A DNA stretch of 64,000 nucleotides from Lithodes maja (GCA_037953745.1 JBAKBP010000766.1:1-64000); one strand, 5' to 3'. Positions 1-12,339 are shown, counted from the stretch's first letter. The notes: a model not told the origin generated them from the letters alone. Translations and numbers: made by a program.

Positions 1-296
1 ATGGCCCAGACCTTCGAACAATATGTGTATGGATAACCCCTTGAGGATAATGGCGCTTTTTTCACAGTGTAATCTAGCTACTATTACACAATTGTATTCA
101 GATTAGAAACAGGTATGTGGAAGCCAGAGGGTTAATTGAGACAGACTTTACACTCTTGAAGGTCACAGATCCTTCCTAAGTTGTACAACATCGTCTAATA
201 ATACCAAACATATACTGTCGCAATACGTCATAATCCTCATGGGGTTATTAATTGAGCACTTGAACATTTCAGGCTATGAGGAAGTTAGAGGTATAG

Positions 297-299
<3 letters not shown>
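1..299 (+). repeat. dispersed repeat, family R2, copy 1
   Basis: This AT-rich stretch has no gene. From about 45 to 265 it matches at least four other places in the window (near 12.78, 13.79, 20.40 and 22.24 kb, and partly 14.12 kb). Shared words are a block like gtattcag, gggttaattgagac, gatccttcctaag, cgtctaat, and cgtcataatcctcatggggtt. No coding capacity or terminal repeats are evident. Family class is unknown; it could be an old MITE or SINE body. Confidence 0.5.

Positions 300-300
<1 letters not shown>

Positions 301-375
<75 letters not shown>
301..375. repeat. (AT)n microsatellite
   Basis: About 37 uninterrupted AT dinucleotides. It is self-complementary and prone to slippage; assembly length may be unreliable. 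Confidence 0.95.
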
Positions 376-376
<1 letters not shown>

Positions 377-727
377 CATAATTAACAACAATAATACAAT
401 CGTAGTACAGTTATAATTACATAACACCAAATTAATCCTACTTTCTGGCTATAAGAAATCTACGACATCGATATTTAGCACAATTAACAACTATAATACG
501 GTCACAGTACGTTTATATAATTATACATAACACCAAATTATTCATGCTTTCCATTCATCAGAAATCTTCATTATTATTGCATTTCTGGTATATATCAAAG
601 TTTACGGATCCAACTTCATTATAGCCTGAAACTCGCAAGTGGAGGTTGAAGCTAGACGAATATAACACATAAAGTATTTTACAACAGCTTTTACCTTTGC
701 TTGCCCTGACAAACGACTCACTTAATC
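376..727. other. non-coding; diverged direct duplication
   Basis: No gene is seen. Two diverged copies of an approximately 100-bp segment lie in tandem: about 380-465 and about 482-570. Both contain attaacaac, ataatac, gtacagtt or gtacgttt, and cataacaccaaatta. Confidence 0.5.
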
Positions 728-1042
728 AGTATAAGTGAAGGGCATATTGGACGCTCTGTCATCAGTGCTTGAAGTATAAGTGAAGGGCATATTGGACGCT
801 CTGTCATCAGTGCTTGAAGTATAAGTGAAGGGCATATTGGACGCTCTGTCATCAGTGCTTGAAGTATAAGTGAAGGGCATATTGGACGCTCTGTCATCAG
901 TGCTTGAAGTATAAGTGAAGGGCATATTGGACGCTCTGTCATCAGTGCTTGAAGTATAAGTGAAGGGCATATTGGACGCTCTGTCATCAGTGCTTGAAGT
1001 ATAAGTGAAGGGCATATTGGACGCTCTGTCATCAGTGCTTGA
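728..1042 (+). repeat. 45-bp minisatellite, 7 copies
   Basis: Seven essentially identical 45-bp units (start agtataagtgaagggc, end atcagtgcttga). Because 45 is divisible by three, two minus-strand frames stay open through the array. These are not taken as genes because there is no non-repetitive coding context. Confidence 0.95.
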
Positions 1043-1164
1043 ATTGATTTGATAGATGGATCATTAAATCAGGCTAAGGCCATTGTTAAGAATGTTGATG
1101 TATTTATCATTATAGATCCACATTCCAGTTTATTAAAGTGAACACATTTTTGTACTAAGTTGAA
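1043..1164. other. spacer between minisatellite and 60-bp satellite
   Basis: A short unique stretch with no recognisable feature. It leads directly into the first 60-bp monomer. Confidence 0.6.
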
Positions 1165-4100
1165 AGGAAAGTATAGTGTGTGTAACACTATTCAACTTTA
1201 TACTGTATGTGATGGGTGTTACATAGGAAAGTATAGTGTGTGTAACACTATTCAACTTTATACTGTATGTGTTGGGTGTTACATAGGAAAGTATAGTGTG
1301 TGTAACACTATTCAACTTTATACTGTATGTGTTGGGTGTTACATAGGAAAGTATAGTGTGTGTAACACTATTCAACTTTATACTGTATGTGTTGGGTGTT
1401 ACATAGGAAAGTATAGTGTGTGTAACACTATTCAACTTTATACTGTATGTGATGGGTGTTACATAGGAAAGTATAGTGTGTGTAACACTATTCAACTTTA
1501 TACTGTATGTGTTGGGTGTTACATAGGAAAGTATAGTGTGTGTAACACTATTCAACTTTATACTGTATGTGTTGGGTGTTACATAGGAAAGTATAGTGTG
1601 TGTAACACTATTCAACTTTATACTGTATGACTGTGTTGGGTGTTACATAGGAAAGTATAGTGTGTGTAACACTATTCAACTTTATACTGTATGTGTTGGG
1701 TGTTACATAGGAAAGTATAGTGTGTGTAACACTATTCAACTTTATACTGTATGTGTTGGGTGTTACATAGGAAAGTATAGTGTGTGTAACACTATTCAAC
1801 TTTATACTGTATGTGATGGGTGTTACATAGGAAAGTATAGTGTGTGTAACACTATTCAACTTTATACTGTATGTGTTGGGTGTTACATAGGAAAGTATAG
1901 TGTGTGTAACACTATTCAACTTTATACTGTATGTGTTGGGTGTTACATAGGAAAGTATAGTGTGTGTAACACTATTCAACTTTATACTGTATGTGTTGGG
2001 TGTTACATAGGAAAGTATAGTGTGTGTAACACTATTCAACTTTATACTGTATGTGTTGGGTGTTACATAGGAAAGTATAGTGTGTGTAACACTATTCAAC
2101 TTTATACTGTATGTGTTGGGTGTTACATAGGAAAGTATAGTGTGTGCAACACTATTCAACTTTATACTGTATGTGTTGGGTGTTACATAGGAAAGTATAG
2201 TGTGTGTAACACTATTCAACTTTATACTGTATGTGTTGGGTGTTACATAGGAAAGTATAGTGTGTGTAACACTATTCAACTTTATACTGTATGTGATGGG
2301 TGTTACATAGGAAAGTATAGTGTGTGTAACACTATTCAACTTTATACTGTATGTGTTGGGTGTTACATAGGAAAGTATAGTGTGTGTAACACTATTCAAC
2401 TTTATACTGTATGTGTTGGGTGTTACATAGGAAAGTATAGTGTGTGTAACACTATTCAACTTTATACTGTATGTGTTGGGTGTTACATAGGAAAGTATAG
2501 TGTGTGTAACACTATTCAACTTTATACTGTATGTGTTGGGTGTTACATAGGAAAGTATAGTGTGTGTAACACTATTCAACTTTATACTGTATGTGTTGGG
2601 TGTTACATAGGACAGTATAGTGTGTGTAACACTATTCAACTTTATACTGTATGTGTTGGGTGTTACATAGGAAAGTATAGTGTGTGTAACACTATTCAAC
2701 TTTATACTGTATGTGTTGGGTGTTACATAGGAAAGTATAGTGTGTGTAACACTATTCAACTTTATACTGTATGTGATGGGTGTTACATAGGAAAGTATAG
2801 TGTGTGTAACACTATTCAACTTTATACTGTATGTGTTGGGTGTTACATAGGAAAGTATAGTGTGTGTAACACTATTCAACTTTATACTGTATGTGTTGGG
2901 TGTTACATAGGAAAGTATAGTGTGTGTAACACTATTCAACTTTATACTGTATGTGTTGGGTGTTACATAGGAAAGTATATTGTGTGTAACACTATTCAAC
3001 TTTATACTGTATGTGTTGGGTGTTACATAGGAAAGTATAGTGTGTGTAACACTATTCAACTTTATACTGTATGTGTTGGGTGTTACATAGGAAAGTATAG
3101 TGTGTGTAACACTATTCAACTTTATACTGTATGTGTTGGGTGTTACATAGGAAAGTATAGTGTGTGTAACACTATTCAACTTTATACTGTATGTGTTGGG
3201 TGTTACATAGGAAAGTATAGTGTGTGTAACACTATTCAACTTTATACTGTATGTGATGGGTGTTACATAGGAAAGTATAGTGTGTGTAACACTATTCAAC
3301 TTTATACTGTATGTGTTGGGTGTTACATAGGAAAGTATAGTGTGTGTAACACTATTCAACTTTATACTGTATGTGTTGGGTGTTACATAGGAAAGTATAG
3401 TGTGTGTAACACTATTCAACTTTATACTGTATGTGTTGGGTGTTACATAGGAAAGTATAGTGTGTGTAACACTATTCAACTTTATACTGTATGTGTTGGG
3501 TGTTACATAGGAAAGTATAGTGTGTGTAACACTATTCAACTTTATACTGTATCTGTTGGGTGTTACATAGGAAAGTATAGTGTGTGTAACACTATTCAAC
3601 TTTATACTGTATGTGTTGGGTGTTACATAGGAAAGTATAGTGTGTGTAACACTATTCAACTTTATACTGTATGTGTTGGGTGTTACATAGGAAAGTATAG
3701 TGTGTGTAACACTATTCAACTTTATACTGTATGTGTTGGGTGTTACATAGGAAAGTATAGTGTGTGTAACACTATTCAACTTTATACTGTATGTGTTGGG
3801 TGTTACATAGGAAAGTATAGTGTGTGTAACACTATTCAACTTTATACTGTATGTGTTGGGTGTTACATAGGAAAGTATAGTGTGTGTAACACTATTCAAC
3901 TTTATACTGTATGTGTTGGGTGTTACATAGGAAAGTATAGTGTGTGTAACACTATTCAACTTTATACTGTATGTGTTGGGTGTTACATAGGAAAGTATAG
4001 TGTGTGTAACACTATTCAACTTTATACTGTATGTGATGGGTGTTACATAGGAAAGTATAGTGTGTGTAACACTTCAACTGTATACTGTATGTGTTGGGTG

Positions 4101-4622
4101 TTACATAGGAAAGTATAGTGTGTGTAACACTATTCAACTTTATACTGTATGTGTTGGGTATTACATAGGAAAGTATAGTGTGTGTAACACTATTCAACTT
4201 TATACTGTACTGTATATGTTGGGTGTTACATAGGAAAGTATAGTGTGTGTAACACTATTCAACTTTATACTGTATGTGTTGGGTGTTACAAAGGAAAGTA
4301 TAGTGTGTGTAACACTATTCAACTTTATACTGTATGTGTTGGGTGTTACATAGGAAAGTATAGTGTGTGTAACACAATTCAACTTTATACTGTATGTGTT
4401 GGGTGTTACATAGGAAAGTATAGTGTGTGTAACACTATTCAACTTTATACTGTATGTGTTGGGTGTTACATAGGAAAGTATAGTGTGTGTAACACTATTC
4501 AACTTTATACTGTATGTGTTGAGTGTTACATAGGAAAGTATAGTGTGTGTAACACTATTCAACTTTATACTGTATGTGTTGGGTGTTACATAGGAAAGTA
4601 TAGTGTGTGTAACACTATTCAT
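1165..4622 (+). repeat. 60-bp satellite, block 1 (about 57 monomers)
   Basis: Head-to-tail array of a 60-bp monomer that begins ggaaagtatagtgtgtgtaa and ends gtgttgggtgttacata. Copies differ by at most a few bases. A variant with gtgatggg in place of gtgttggg recurs near 1209, 1449, 1810, 2290, 2770, 3250 and 4030. The three 480-bp intervals between 1810 and 3250 indicate an eight-monomer higher-order unit. Small length changes occur near 1627 (7-bp insertion), 4072 (3-bp deletion and base changes) and 4207 (5-bp insertion). The monomer contains a dyad: ATAGTGT, loop gtgta, ACACTAT, with outer AAAGT and ACTTT arms. Monomer length is divisible by three and lacks stops in one frame on each strand, so frames of over 800 codons appear; I regard these as artefacts. 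Confidence 0.97.
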
Positions 4623-4623
4623 A

Positions 4624-5373
4624 AAACGGGCCCTGCAGAGTGCTAACCGTGCATCAATCCTCGAACCACATGGACTTCACAGAGAAGACGGCAAACGGCC
4701 AGATGGGATGACCACTTTCCCTTACAAGAATGGCCGGTGCCTCGTGTGGGATGCAACATGTGTTGACACTTTCTCCACAACCAACGCCGCCAGAAACGCC
4801 GACGAAGCAGGTGAAGCCGCCCGGATAGCAAAAAATAAAAAGCGAGAAAAATATCAAGCCATCGCCAGAATTCATCAGTTCGAGCCCCTGGCATTCGAAA
4901 CTTCAGGAGTCTTCGGCCCTACCACCGTTTAGATGGTGAATGAAATAGGCCATAAAATCAGAGAAGTTTCAGGAGAACCCCGGGAAACCCTCTGGCTCAA
5001 GCAAAGACTAGGGATGGCTATTCTCCGGGGCAATGCCACCAGCGTCATGAGCTCAGTTCGACAGGACTGGGTCATGCCACTATGTGAGGCCCCGGCAGGA
5101 GTGGTGTATCCGTAGTCTTTCCACAGTAGGGTAAAACAAAACATAAACTTTATTTGAATGTAACATGTGTGATGCACATTAATAAAAGGGGATGTGTCGG
5201 ATGGTTGAAAGCCACAGTTGCTCGCGCGTTTGGGGCTAGCAACACGTATTATGAAAAACATGCATCCTCCTTCATTCACTGTCCCCCCCTTCACTCACTC
5301 AACCCCACAATTTGCCGGAGGATAACAGGTTTTTCACAATACGTAGACGGAGGTCTTTAAAAAAAAAAAAAAA
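4624..5373 (+). pseudogene. 3' fragment of a retroelement, RLE-like C-terminal domain with poly(A)
   Basis: A 750-bp insertion interrupts the 60-bp satellite; the array register resumes almost cleanly after it. The reading frame from about 4624 encodes a segment with KRPDG, then 15 residues, then WDATCVDT, a later KKREKYQAIA, and PLAFETSGVFGP. The PD-x15-D spacing and the downstream lysine resemble the restriction-like endonuclease (PD-(D/E)XK) region at the end of R2/R4-type LINE proteins. Similar segments are common in invertebrate retroelement proteins as I recall them. An in-frame TAG at 4930-4932 breaks the frame; homology-like sequence continues to the stop at 5113-5115. A 3' untranslated part and a poly(A) run (5357-5374) follow. 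Interpretation: a 5'-truncated, dead retrocopy. The domain assignment is by motif spacing only. Confidence 0.5.
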
Positions 5374-7795
5374 AATTATACTGTATGTGTTGGGTGTTAC
5401 ATAGGAAAGTATAGTGTGTGTAACACTATTCAACTTTATACTGTATGTGTTGGGTGTTACATAGGAAAGTATAGTGTGTGTAACACTATTCAACTTTATA
5501 CTGTAGGAAAGTATAGTGTGTGTAACACTATTCAACTTTATACTGTATGTGTTGGGTGTTACATAGGAAAGTATAGTGTGTGTAACACTATTCAACTTTA
5601 TACTGTATGTGTTGGGTGATACATAGGAAAGTATAGTGTGTGTAACACTATTCAACTTGTACTGTATGTGTTGGGTGTTACATAGGAAAGTATAGTGTGT
5701 GTAACACTATTCAACTTTATACTAAATGTGTTGGGTATTACATAGGAAAGTATAGTGTGTGTAACACTATTCAACTTTATACTGTATGTGTTGGGTGTTA
5801 CATAGTAAAGTATAGTGTGTGTAACACTATTCAACTTTATACTGTATGTGTTGGGTGTTACATAGGAAAGTATAGTGTGTGTAACACTATTCAACTTTAT
5901 ACTGTATGTGTTGGGTGTTACATAGGAAAGTATAGTGTGTGTAACACGATTCAAGTTTATACTGTATGTGTTGGGTGTTACGTAGGAAAGTATAGTGTAT
6001 GTAACACGATTCAACTTTATACGGTATGTGTTGGGTGTTACATAGGAAAGTATAGTGTGTGTAACACTATTCAACTTTATACTGTATGTGTTGGGTGTTA
6101 CATAGGAAAGTATAGTGTGTGTAACACTATTCAACTTTATACTATATGTGTTGGGTGTTACATAGGAAAGTATAGTGTGTGTAACACTATTCAACTTTAT
6201 ACTGTATGTGTTGGGTGTTACATAGGAAAGTATAGTGTGTGTAACACTATTCAACTTTATACTGTATGTGTTGGGTGTTACATAGGAAAGTATAGTGTGT
6301 GTAACACTATTCAACTTTATACTGTATGTGTTGGGTGTTACATAGGAAAGTATAGTGTGTGTAACACGATTCAACTTTATACTGTATGTGTTGGGTGTTA
6401 CATAGGAAAGTATAGTGTGTGTAACACGATTCAACTTTATACTGTATGTGTTGGGTGTTACATAGGAAAGTATAGTGTGTGTAACACGATTCAAGTTTAT
6501 ACTGTATGTGTTGGGTGTTACGTAGGAAAGCATAGTGTATGTAACACGATTCAACTTTATACGGTATGTGTTGGGTGTTACATAGGAAAGTATAGTGTGT
6601 GTAACACTATTCAACTTTATACTGTATGTGTTGGGTGTTACATAGGAAAGTATAGTGTGTGTAACACTATTCAATTTTATACTGTATGTGTTGGGTGTTA
6701 CATAGGAAAGTATAGTGTGTGTAACACTATTCAACTTTATACTGTAGGAAAGTATAGTGTGTGTAACACTATTCAACTTTATACTGTATGTGTTGGGTGT
6801 TACATAGGAAAGTATAGTGTGTGTAACACTATTCAACTTTATACTGTATGTGTTGGGTGATACATAGGAAAGTATAGTGTGTGTAACACTATTCAACTTG
6901 TACTGTATGTGTTGGGTGTTACATAGGAAAGTATAGTGTGTGTAACACGATTCAACTTTATACTGTATGTGTTGGGTGTTACATAGGAAAGTATAGTGTG
7001 TGTAACACGATTCAACTTTATACTGTATGTGTTGGGTGTTACATAGGAAAGTATAGTGTGTGTAACACGATTCAAGTTTATACTGTATGTGTTGGGTGTT
7101 ACGTAGGAAATTATAGTGTATGTAACACGATTCAACTTTATACGGTATGTGTTGGGTGTTACATAGGAAAGTATAGTGTGTGTAACACTATTCAACTTTA
7201 TACTGTATGTGTTGGGTGTTACATAGGAAAGTATAGTGTGTGTAACACTATTCAACTTTATACTGTATGTGTTGGGTGTTACATAGGAAAGTATAGTGTG
7301 TGTAACACTATTCAACTTTATACTGTAGGAAAGTATAGTGTGTGTAACACTATTCAACTTTATACTGTATGTGTTGGGTGTTACATAGGAAAGTATAGTG
7401 TGTGTAACACTATTCAACTTTATACTGTATGTGTTGGGTGATACATAGGAAAGTATAGTGTGTGTAACACTATTCAACTTGTACTGTATGTGTTGGGTGT
7501 TACATAGGAAAGTATAGTGTGTGTAACACTATTCAACTTTATACTAAATGTGTTGGGTATTACATAGGAAAGTATAGTGTGTGTAACACTATTCAACTTT
7601 ATACTGTATGTGTTGGGTGTTACATAGTAAAGTATAGTGTGTGTAACACTATTCAACTTTATACTGTATGTGTTGGGTGTTACATAGGAAAGTATAGTGT
7701 GTGTAACACTATTCAACTTTATACTGTATGTGTTGGGTGTTACATAGGAAAGTATAGTGTGTGTAACACGATTCAAGTTTATACTGTATGTGATG
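5374..7795 (+). repeat. 60-bp satellite, block 2 (about 40 monomers)
   Basis: Same monomer and orientation as block 1, but with block-specific variants: acacgattcaa instead of acactattcaa, a gtaacacgattcaagttt/cgtaggaaag/gtatgtaacacg marker pair, an 18-bp-shortened monomer (tactgtaggaaag) and a one-base-shorter caacttgtactg monomer. The marker pair recurs near 5941, 6481 and 7061. The shortened monomer recurs near 5503, 6745 and 7326, each time followed by gtgatacata and caacttgtactg. Segments of several hundred base pairs have therefore been duplicated as units. Confidence 0.96.
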
Positions 7796-8757
7796 ATGGC
7801 CTTTACAAAATAGATAACATTCTGCTAAATCTCCTCAATGAAAATGATAAAATAAAAAGAGCTAGAAATAGATGTCCAGACCGTCAGATTATAGATTGAA
7901 ACAGCTTGTTGTTTGAGACCTGACCATTTATGTGAGGTCTATCCTCTTAGTATTAGATTGTACCTTATTAATACTATACACATGAGGTATGATCACTATG
8001 TATTTTCTTTGTGTTTTGTTTTGTTTTATAATTTGTGTATAAATGTATGTTTATGTATGTATACAGTACATGTGTGTGTGTGTGTAAGTAGGTGTGTGTA
8101 TGTATATGTGTGTTTATGTATAATTTATATACTGTGTAGCTGTGAGGGGGATTAGCCAGGTGTGGGCTATTCGTCCTTATAAGTAGGGTTGGATATGGGT
8201 AGGATCTGCCTTGTGTGACCTTTCGGCTTTCTGCAGACTCCCATTTTTGGTGTTTCTTTTTCTATTTTTCTTATATATGTAATTTTTATGTGTATGTATG
8301 TAATGTATGTGTGTATACAGTTGCATGTTTATATGTATGTATATGTAATTATATGTATTTCTACAGGTATATGTTGTCTTCATATTTACATAAGTTATGA
8401 TACCAGTTTGAAAGGGATCTGCAAGTTCATTGAGGTGTATCAAATTGTATATATGATTAGATTGTATTGTTAGGCACATTTCAATGTATGTTGTACATAT
8501 ATGTTGTATATAAATTAAGTATGTTCCTAAAAATATGGCAACAGGCAGCAGGCTGGCAACACTTTTTGTATTTATATGCTAGTTAGCAACTCACAGATGA
8601 TTTAGGACGGGTATTTAAGCCTCACTCTCCCCCTGTTTTCTTGTATTACCCTGAAGATGTCTTGAGAGAATAGACGAAAGCTTGGTGTTCCTTTGTTTCA
8701 ATTTTCCTAGCGAGTTTTACTACATAATTTGTTCACACGTATTTGTGATTTTACCTC
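7796..8757. mobile_element. unclassified insertion in satellite, possibly Penelope-like
   Basis: A 962-bp non-satellite segment splits blocks 2 and 3; the 60-bp pattern stops at ctgtatgtg and resumes at ttatactgtatg. It is AT- and GT-rich, with only short frames. Near its right end lie gggtatttaagcctcac and, at 8651-8680, ctgaagatg-tct...aga-cgaaag. That is a CUGA..GAAA arrangement around a GTCT/AGAC stem, reminiscent of the hammerhead-like motif reported in Penelope-like element terminal repeats. No RT or GIY-YIG domain is visible, so class assignment is weak. Confidence 0.35.
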
Positions 8758-10300
8758 CCCTTATACTGTATGTGTTGGGTGTTACGTAGGAAAGTATAGT
8801 GTATGTAACACGATTCAACTTTATACGGTATGTGTTGGGTGTTACATAGGAAAGTATAGTGTGTGTAACACTATTCAACTTTATACTGTATGTGTTGGGT
8901 GTTACATAGGAAAGTATAGTGTGTGTAACACTATTCAACTTTATACTATATGTGTTGGGTGTTACATAGGAAAGTATAGTGTGTGTAACACTATTCAACT
9001 TTATACTGTATGTGTTGGGTGTTACATAGGAAAGTATAGTGTGTGTAACACTATTCAACTTTATACTGTATGTGTTGGGTGTTACATAGGAAAGTATAGT
9101 GTGTGTAACACTATTCAACTTTATACTGTATGTGTTGGGTGTTACATAGGAAAGTATAGTGTGTGTAACACGATTCAACTTTATACTGTATGTGTTGGGT
9201 GTTACATAGGAAAGTATAGTGTGTGTAACACGATTCAACTTTATACTGTATGTGTTGGGTGTTACATAGGAAAGTATAGTGTGTGTAACACGATTCAAGT
9301 TTATACTGTATGTGTTGGGTGTTACGTAGGAAAGTATAGTGTATGTAACACGATTCAACTTTATACGGTATGTGTTGGGTGTTACATAGGAAAGTATAGT
9401 GTGTGTAACACTATTCAACTTTATACTGTATGTGTTGGGTGTTACATAGGAAAGTATAGTGTGTGTAACACTATTCAACTTTATACTGTATGTGTTGGGT
9501 GTTACATAGGAAAGTATAGTGTGTGTAACACTATTCAACTTTATACTGTATGTGTTGGGTGTTACATAGGAAAGTATAGTGTGTGTAACACTATTCAACT
9601 TTATACTGTATGTGTTGTGTGTTACATATGAAAGTATAGTGTGTGTAACACTATTCAACTTTATACTGTATGTGTTGGGTGTTACATAGGAAAGTATAGT
9701 GTGTGTAACACTATTCAACTTTATACTGTATGTGTTGGGTGTTACATAGGAAAGTATAGTGTGTATAACACTATTCAACTTTATACTGTATGTGTTGGGT
9801 GTTACATAGGAAAGTATAGTGTGTGTAACACTATTCAACTTTATACTGTATGTGTTGGGTGTTACATAGGAAAGTATAGTGTGTGTAACACTATTCAACT
9901 TTATACTGTATGTGTTGGGTGTTACCTAGGAAAGTATAGTGTGTGTAACACTATTCAACTTTATACTGTATGTGTTGGGTGTTTCATAGGAAAGTATAGT
10001 GTGTGTAACACTATTCAACTTTATACTGTACGTGTTGGGTGTTACATAGGAAAGTATAGTGTGTGTAACACTATTCAACATTATACTGTACGTGTTGGGT
10101 GTTACATAGGAAAGTATAGTGTGTGTAATACTATTCAACGTTATACTGTACGTGTTGGGTGTTACATAGGAAAGTATAGTGTGTGTAACACTATTCAACT
10201 TTATACTGTATGTGTTGGGTGTTACATAGGAAAGTATAGTGTGTGTAACACTATTCAACTTTATATATACTGTATGTGTTGAGTGTTACATATGCCGTTT
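8758..10300 (+). repeat. 60-bp satellite, block 3 (about 26 monomers)
   Basis: Continuation of the same array in the same orientation. It begins with the cgtaggaaag/gtatgtaacacg marker variant seen in block 2, and that variant recurs 540 bp later near 9301, giving a nine-monomer higher-order unit. Monomers near the right end (from about 10020) carry more private substitutions, such as gtacgtgttggg, which is typical of an array edge. Confidence 0.96.
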
Positions 10301-11041
10301 TCAGCTTGGTGGTAGTATAACAAAAGTTAAAATGGTCACAAACATACTAAATATGAATAATTATCTCCACCAACGAAGTTGTGAGGTGAAGCTGAACGGT
10401 CAGGCTATGGAGATCGTCAACTCTTTTAAGTATCTGGGCAGTGTGTTGAGTAAAGATGGGACTATGGGTGAAGAGGTGCGGAAGAGGGTACAACAGGGGA
10501 AGAGGGTTGTAGGAACGCTAAAAGCAGTAACAAGAAATAGGGTGGTCAGTATGGAAGTGAAGAAGTCCTTGCATGACAGTGTGGTAATCCCGACACTGAC
10601 TTACGGAAGCGAAGCATGGACGTTGGTTGAGAGACTCAGACCAAGAGTGAGAGCAGTGGAAATGAATTGCTTGGGGAGTGCGTGCGGAATTGCATGGAGG
10701 GATGGACAGACTAGTGAGGAAGTGGGAAGGAGGTGTGGTGTGGAGGTAGATGTGCTGGAGAGTGTGAGAAGGAGCAACTTGAGATGGTTCGGCCATGTGG
10801 AGCGTGTGGAGGGCGAGAGAATGACTAAGAGGGTGTACGAGAGCGAGGTGGAGGGACAGAGGGGGAGAGGTGGGCCGGGTGTGGGGTGGGGGGATGGAGT
10901 GAGGAGCTACATGAGTGAAGGCGGTGCTGGTTGGGGGGAGGGGCGTCGACTGACTGGGGGCGGAGGTGCGTGGGGGCGGTTCGTTCGTGGCCGCCCCTTC
11001 GGGGATCACGGCGTCAGGCAATAGATAGATAGATAGATAGA
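10301..11041 (+). pseudogene. 5'-truncated LINE fragment, RT C-terminal region, (TAGA)n tail
   Basis: The open frame from about 10300 to 11024 encodes the region downstream of the RT catalytic core. It shows MEIVNSFKYLGSVLSKDG, PTLTYGSEAWTL and RWFGHVERVEGERMTKRVYE, the same landmarks as in the larger LINE at 16.6-20.2 kb (FKYLGG, PTVMHGAETWAL, SWYGHVERMGDERLTKR). The two are divergent enough to be different families or old copies. It ends in a glycine/arginine-rich low-complexity stretch, a stop at 11022-11024 and a TAGA tetranucleotide tail (11022-11041), a 3' tail also seen on the larger element. No RT catalytic FADD motif remains, so this is a dead 5' truncation. Upstream satellite sequence reads into the same frame by chance. 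Clade RTE-like is inferred. Confidence 0.8.
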
Positions 11042-11640
11042 CCAACGAAGTTGGACGGAGGTTATGTGTTTGCCTTTGTTTGTCTGTCTTTCTGTAGAGA
11101 TGATATCTCAAAACGGTATGAACTGCTGTGGTGGGCTACTAGGATATGCTCCAAGTAAGACAATATCCATGTACCGGTATGGTATGGAGACGATCGGTAG
11201 AGCGCATACCTCCGCCAGCGTAGGCAGAGGTATGCTCCCCCCAAGTGCCTCTCTAGATTTAAGGGGGCAGTGGATATATTTTGGTATACTATCAACTCTG
11301 CGTAAGCAGAGTTTGGTATCGCCCCCCCCCCCCCCCCTTGTATAATGGGTACCACACAAAAAAAATGTCTGTCGTCATCGTCGTCGTCGTCGTCCGTCTG
11401 TCTCGGAACTCCTCCTAGACCGTTGAACGGATTTTCACCAAATTGCACACAAATATTTGTTGCGTGAATGCGAACGTCAGTCAAAAAAGATTTGTTGAAT
11501 TTATGCAATATTTATGATTTTAGGTCCAAAATTTGGTTTTACCCCCCCCCCCCCCCAGCAATGATGGCGTTCTGGGGGCGAAAACATCTCGCTACGTATT
11601 TGCTAGGTTAAGTTAGTTTAGTTGGCATTAGAAGTGATTG
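11042..11640. repeat. unclassified dispersed repeats with poly(C) runs
   Basis: Starts with a short palindrome ccaacgaagttgg. It contains a segment with tctcggaactcctcctagaccgttgaacggatttt and a GTC-rich stretch. Two long cytosine runs occur, at about 11323-11338 and 11541-11556. Only short frames are present and no gene is supported. It looks like one or two old dispersed repeats of unknown class. Confidence 0.4.
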
Positions 11641-12325
11641 TAGTAATATTTGGATTGATTGTCGATAGTAGTATTGATGGTGATAATAGTAGTGATGATG
11701 GTTGTAGTTGTATTGATGATGATGACAGTAGTGATGATTATGACAGTAGTAGATATGATGGTGACAGTAGTAGATATGATGGTGACAGTACTAGTAGTAG
11801 TGATGATGGTCATAATAGTAGTGATGATGGTGACAAGTAATGATGATGGTAGTGACGATGGTGTGAGTATTAGTGATGATGGTGAGTAGTAGTGAGGATG
11901 GTGAAAGTTGTAGTGATGACAATAGTTGTGATGATGAAGATCATAGTAATGGTGATGATGGCAGTAGTAGTGATGATGGTGCAGTAGGATACATGATGGT
12001 AATACTTGTGACATTAGTAATGATGATGGTTATAGTAGCAGTGATGATGTTTACAGTAGTAATGATGATTGTAAGATGGTGGTGATAGTAGTAATGATGG
12101 TTGATAGTTGTAGTATCTATGATGATAGTAGTGATTAAGATGGTAGTGACAATGGTGACAGTAGTAGTGATGATGGTGAGAGTAGTAGCGATGATTGTAA
12201 TTGTAGTTGTGATGATGATCATAGTAATGGTGGTGACAGTAGTTGTGATGATTGTGGCAGTTGTAGTGATGATGGCAGTAGTAGTGATGATGGTGATTGT
12301 GATTGATGATGGTATTAGTAGTGAT
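11641..12325. repeat. degenerate GAT/AGT-rich simple repeat tract
   Basis: Almost entirely permutations of gatgatggt and agtagtag, with scattered ATGs. All frames translate to Ser/Asp, Met/Val or His/Thr/Ile low-complexity peptides depending on frame and strand, so no gene is called. Confidence 0.9.
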
Positions 12326-12339
12326 AATGGTAACCCATC

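Noticed and set aside
1596..4118. Very long open frames on both strands (over 800 codons) in the 60-bp satellite, and similar frames to 10.3 kb
   Set aside because: The monomer is 60 bp (divisible by three) with one stop-free frame per strand, so length carries no coding information. Peptides are pure 20-residue repeats and both strands are open equally.
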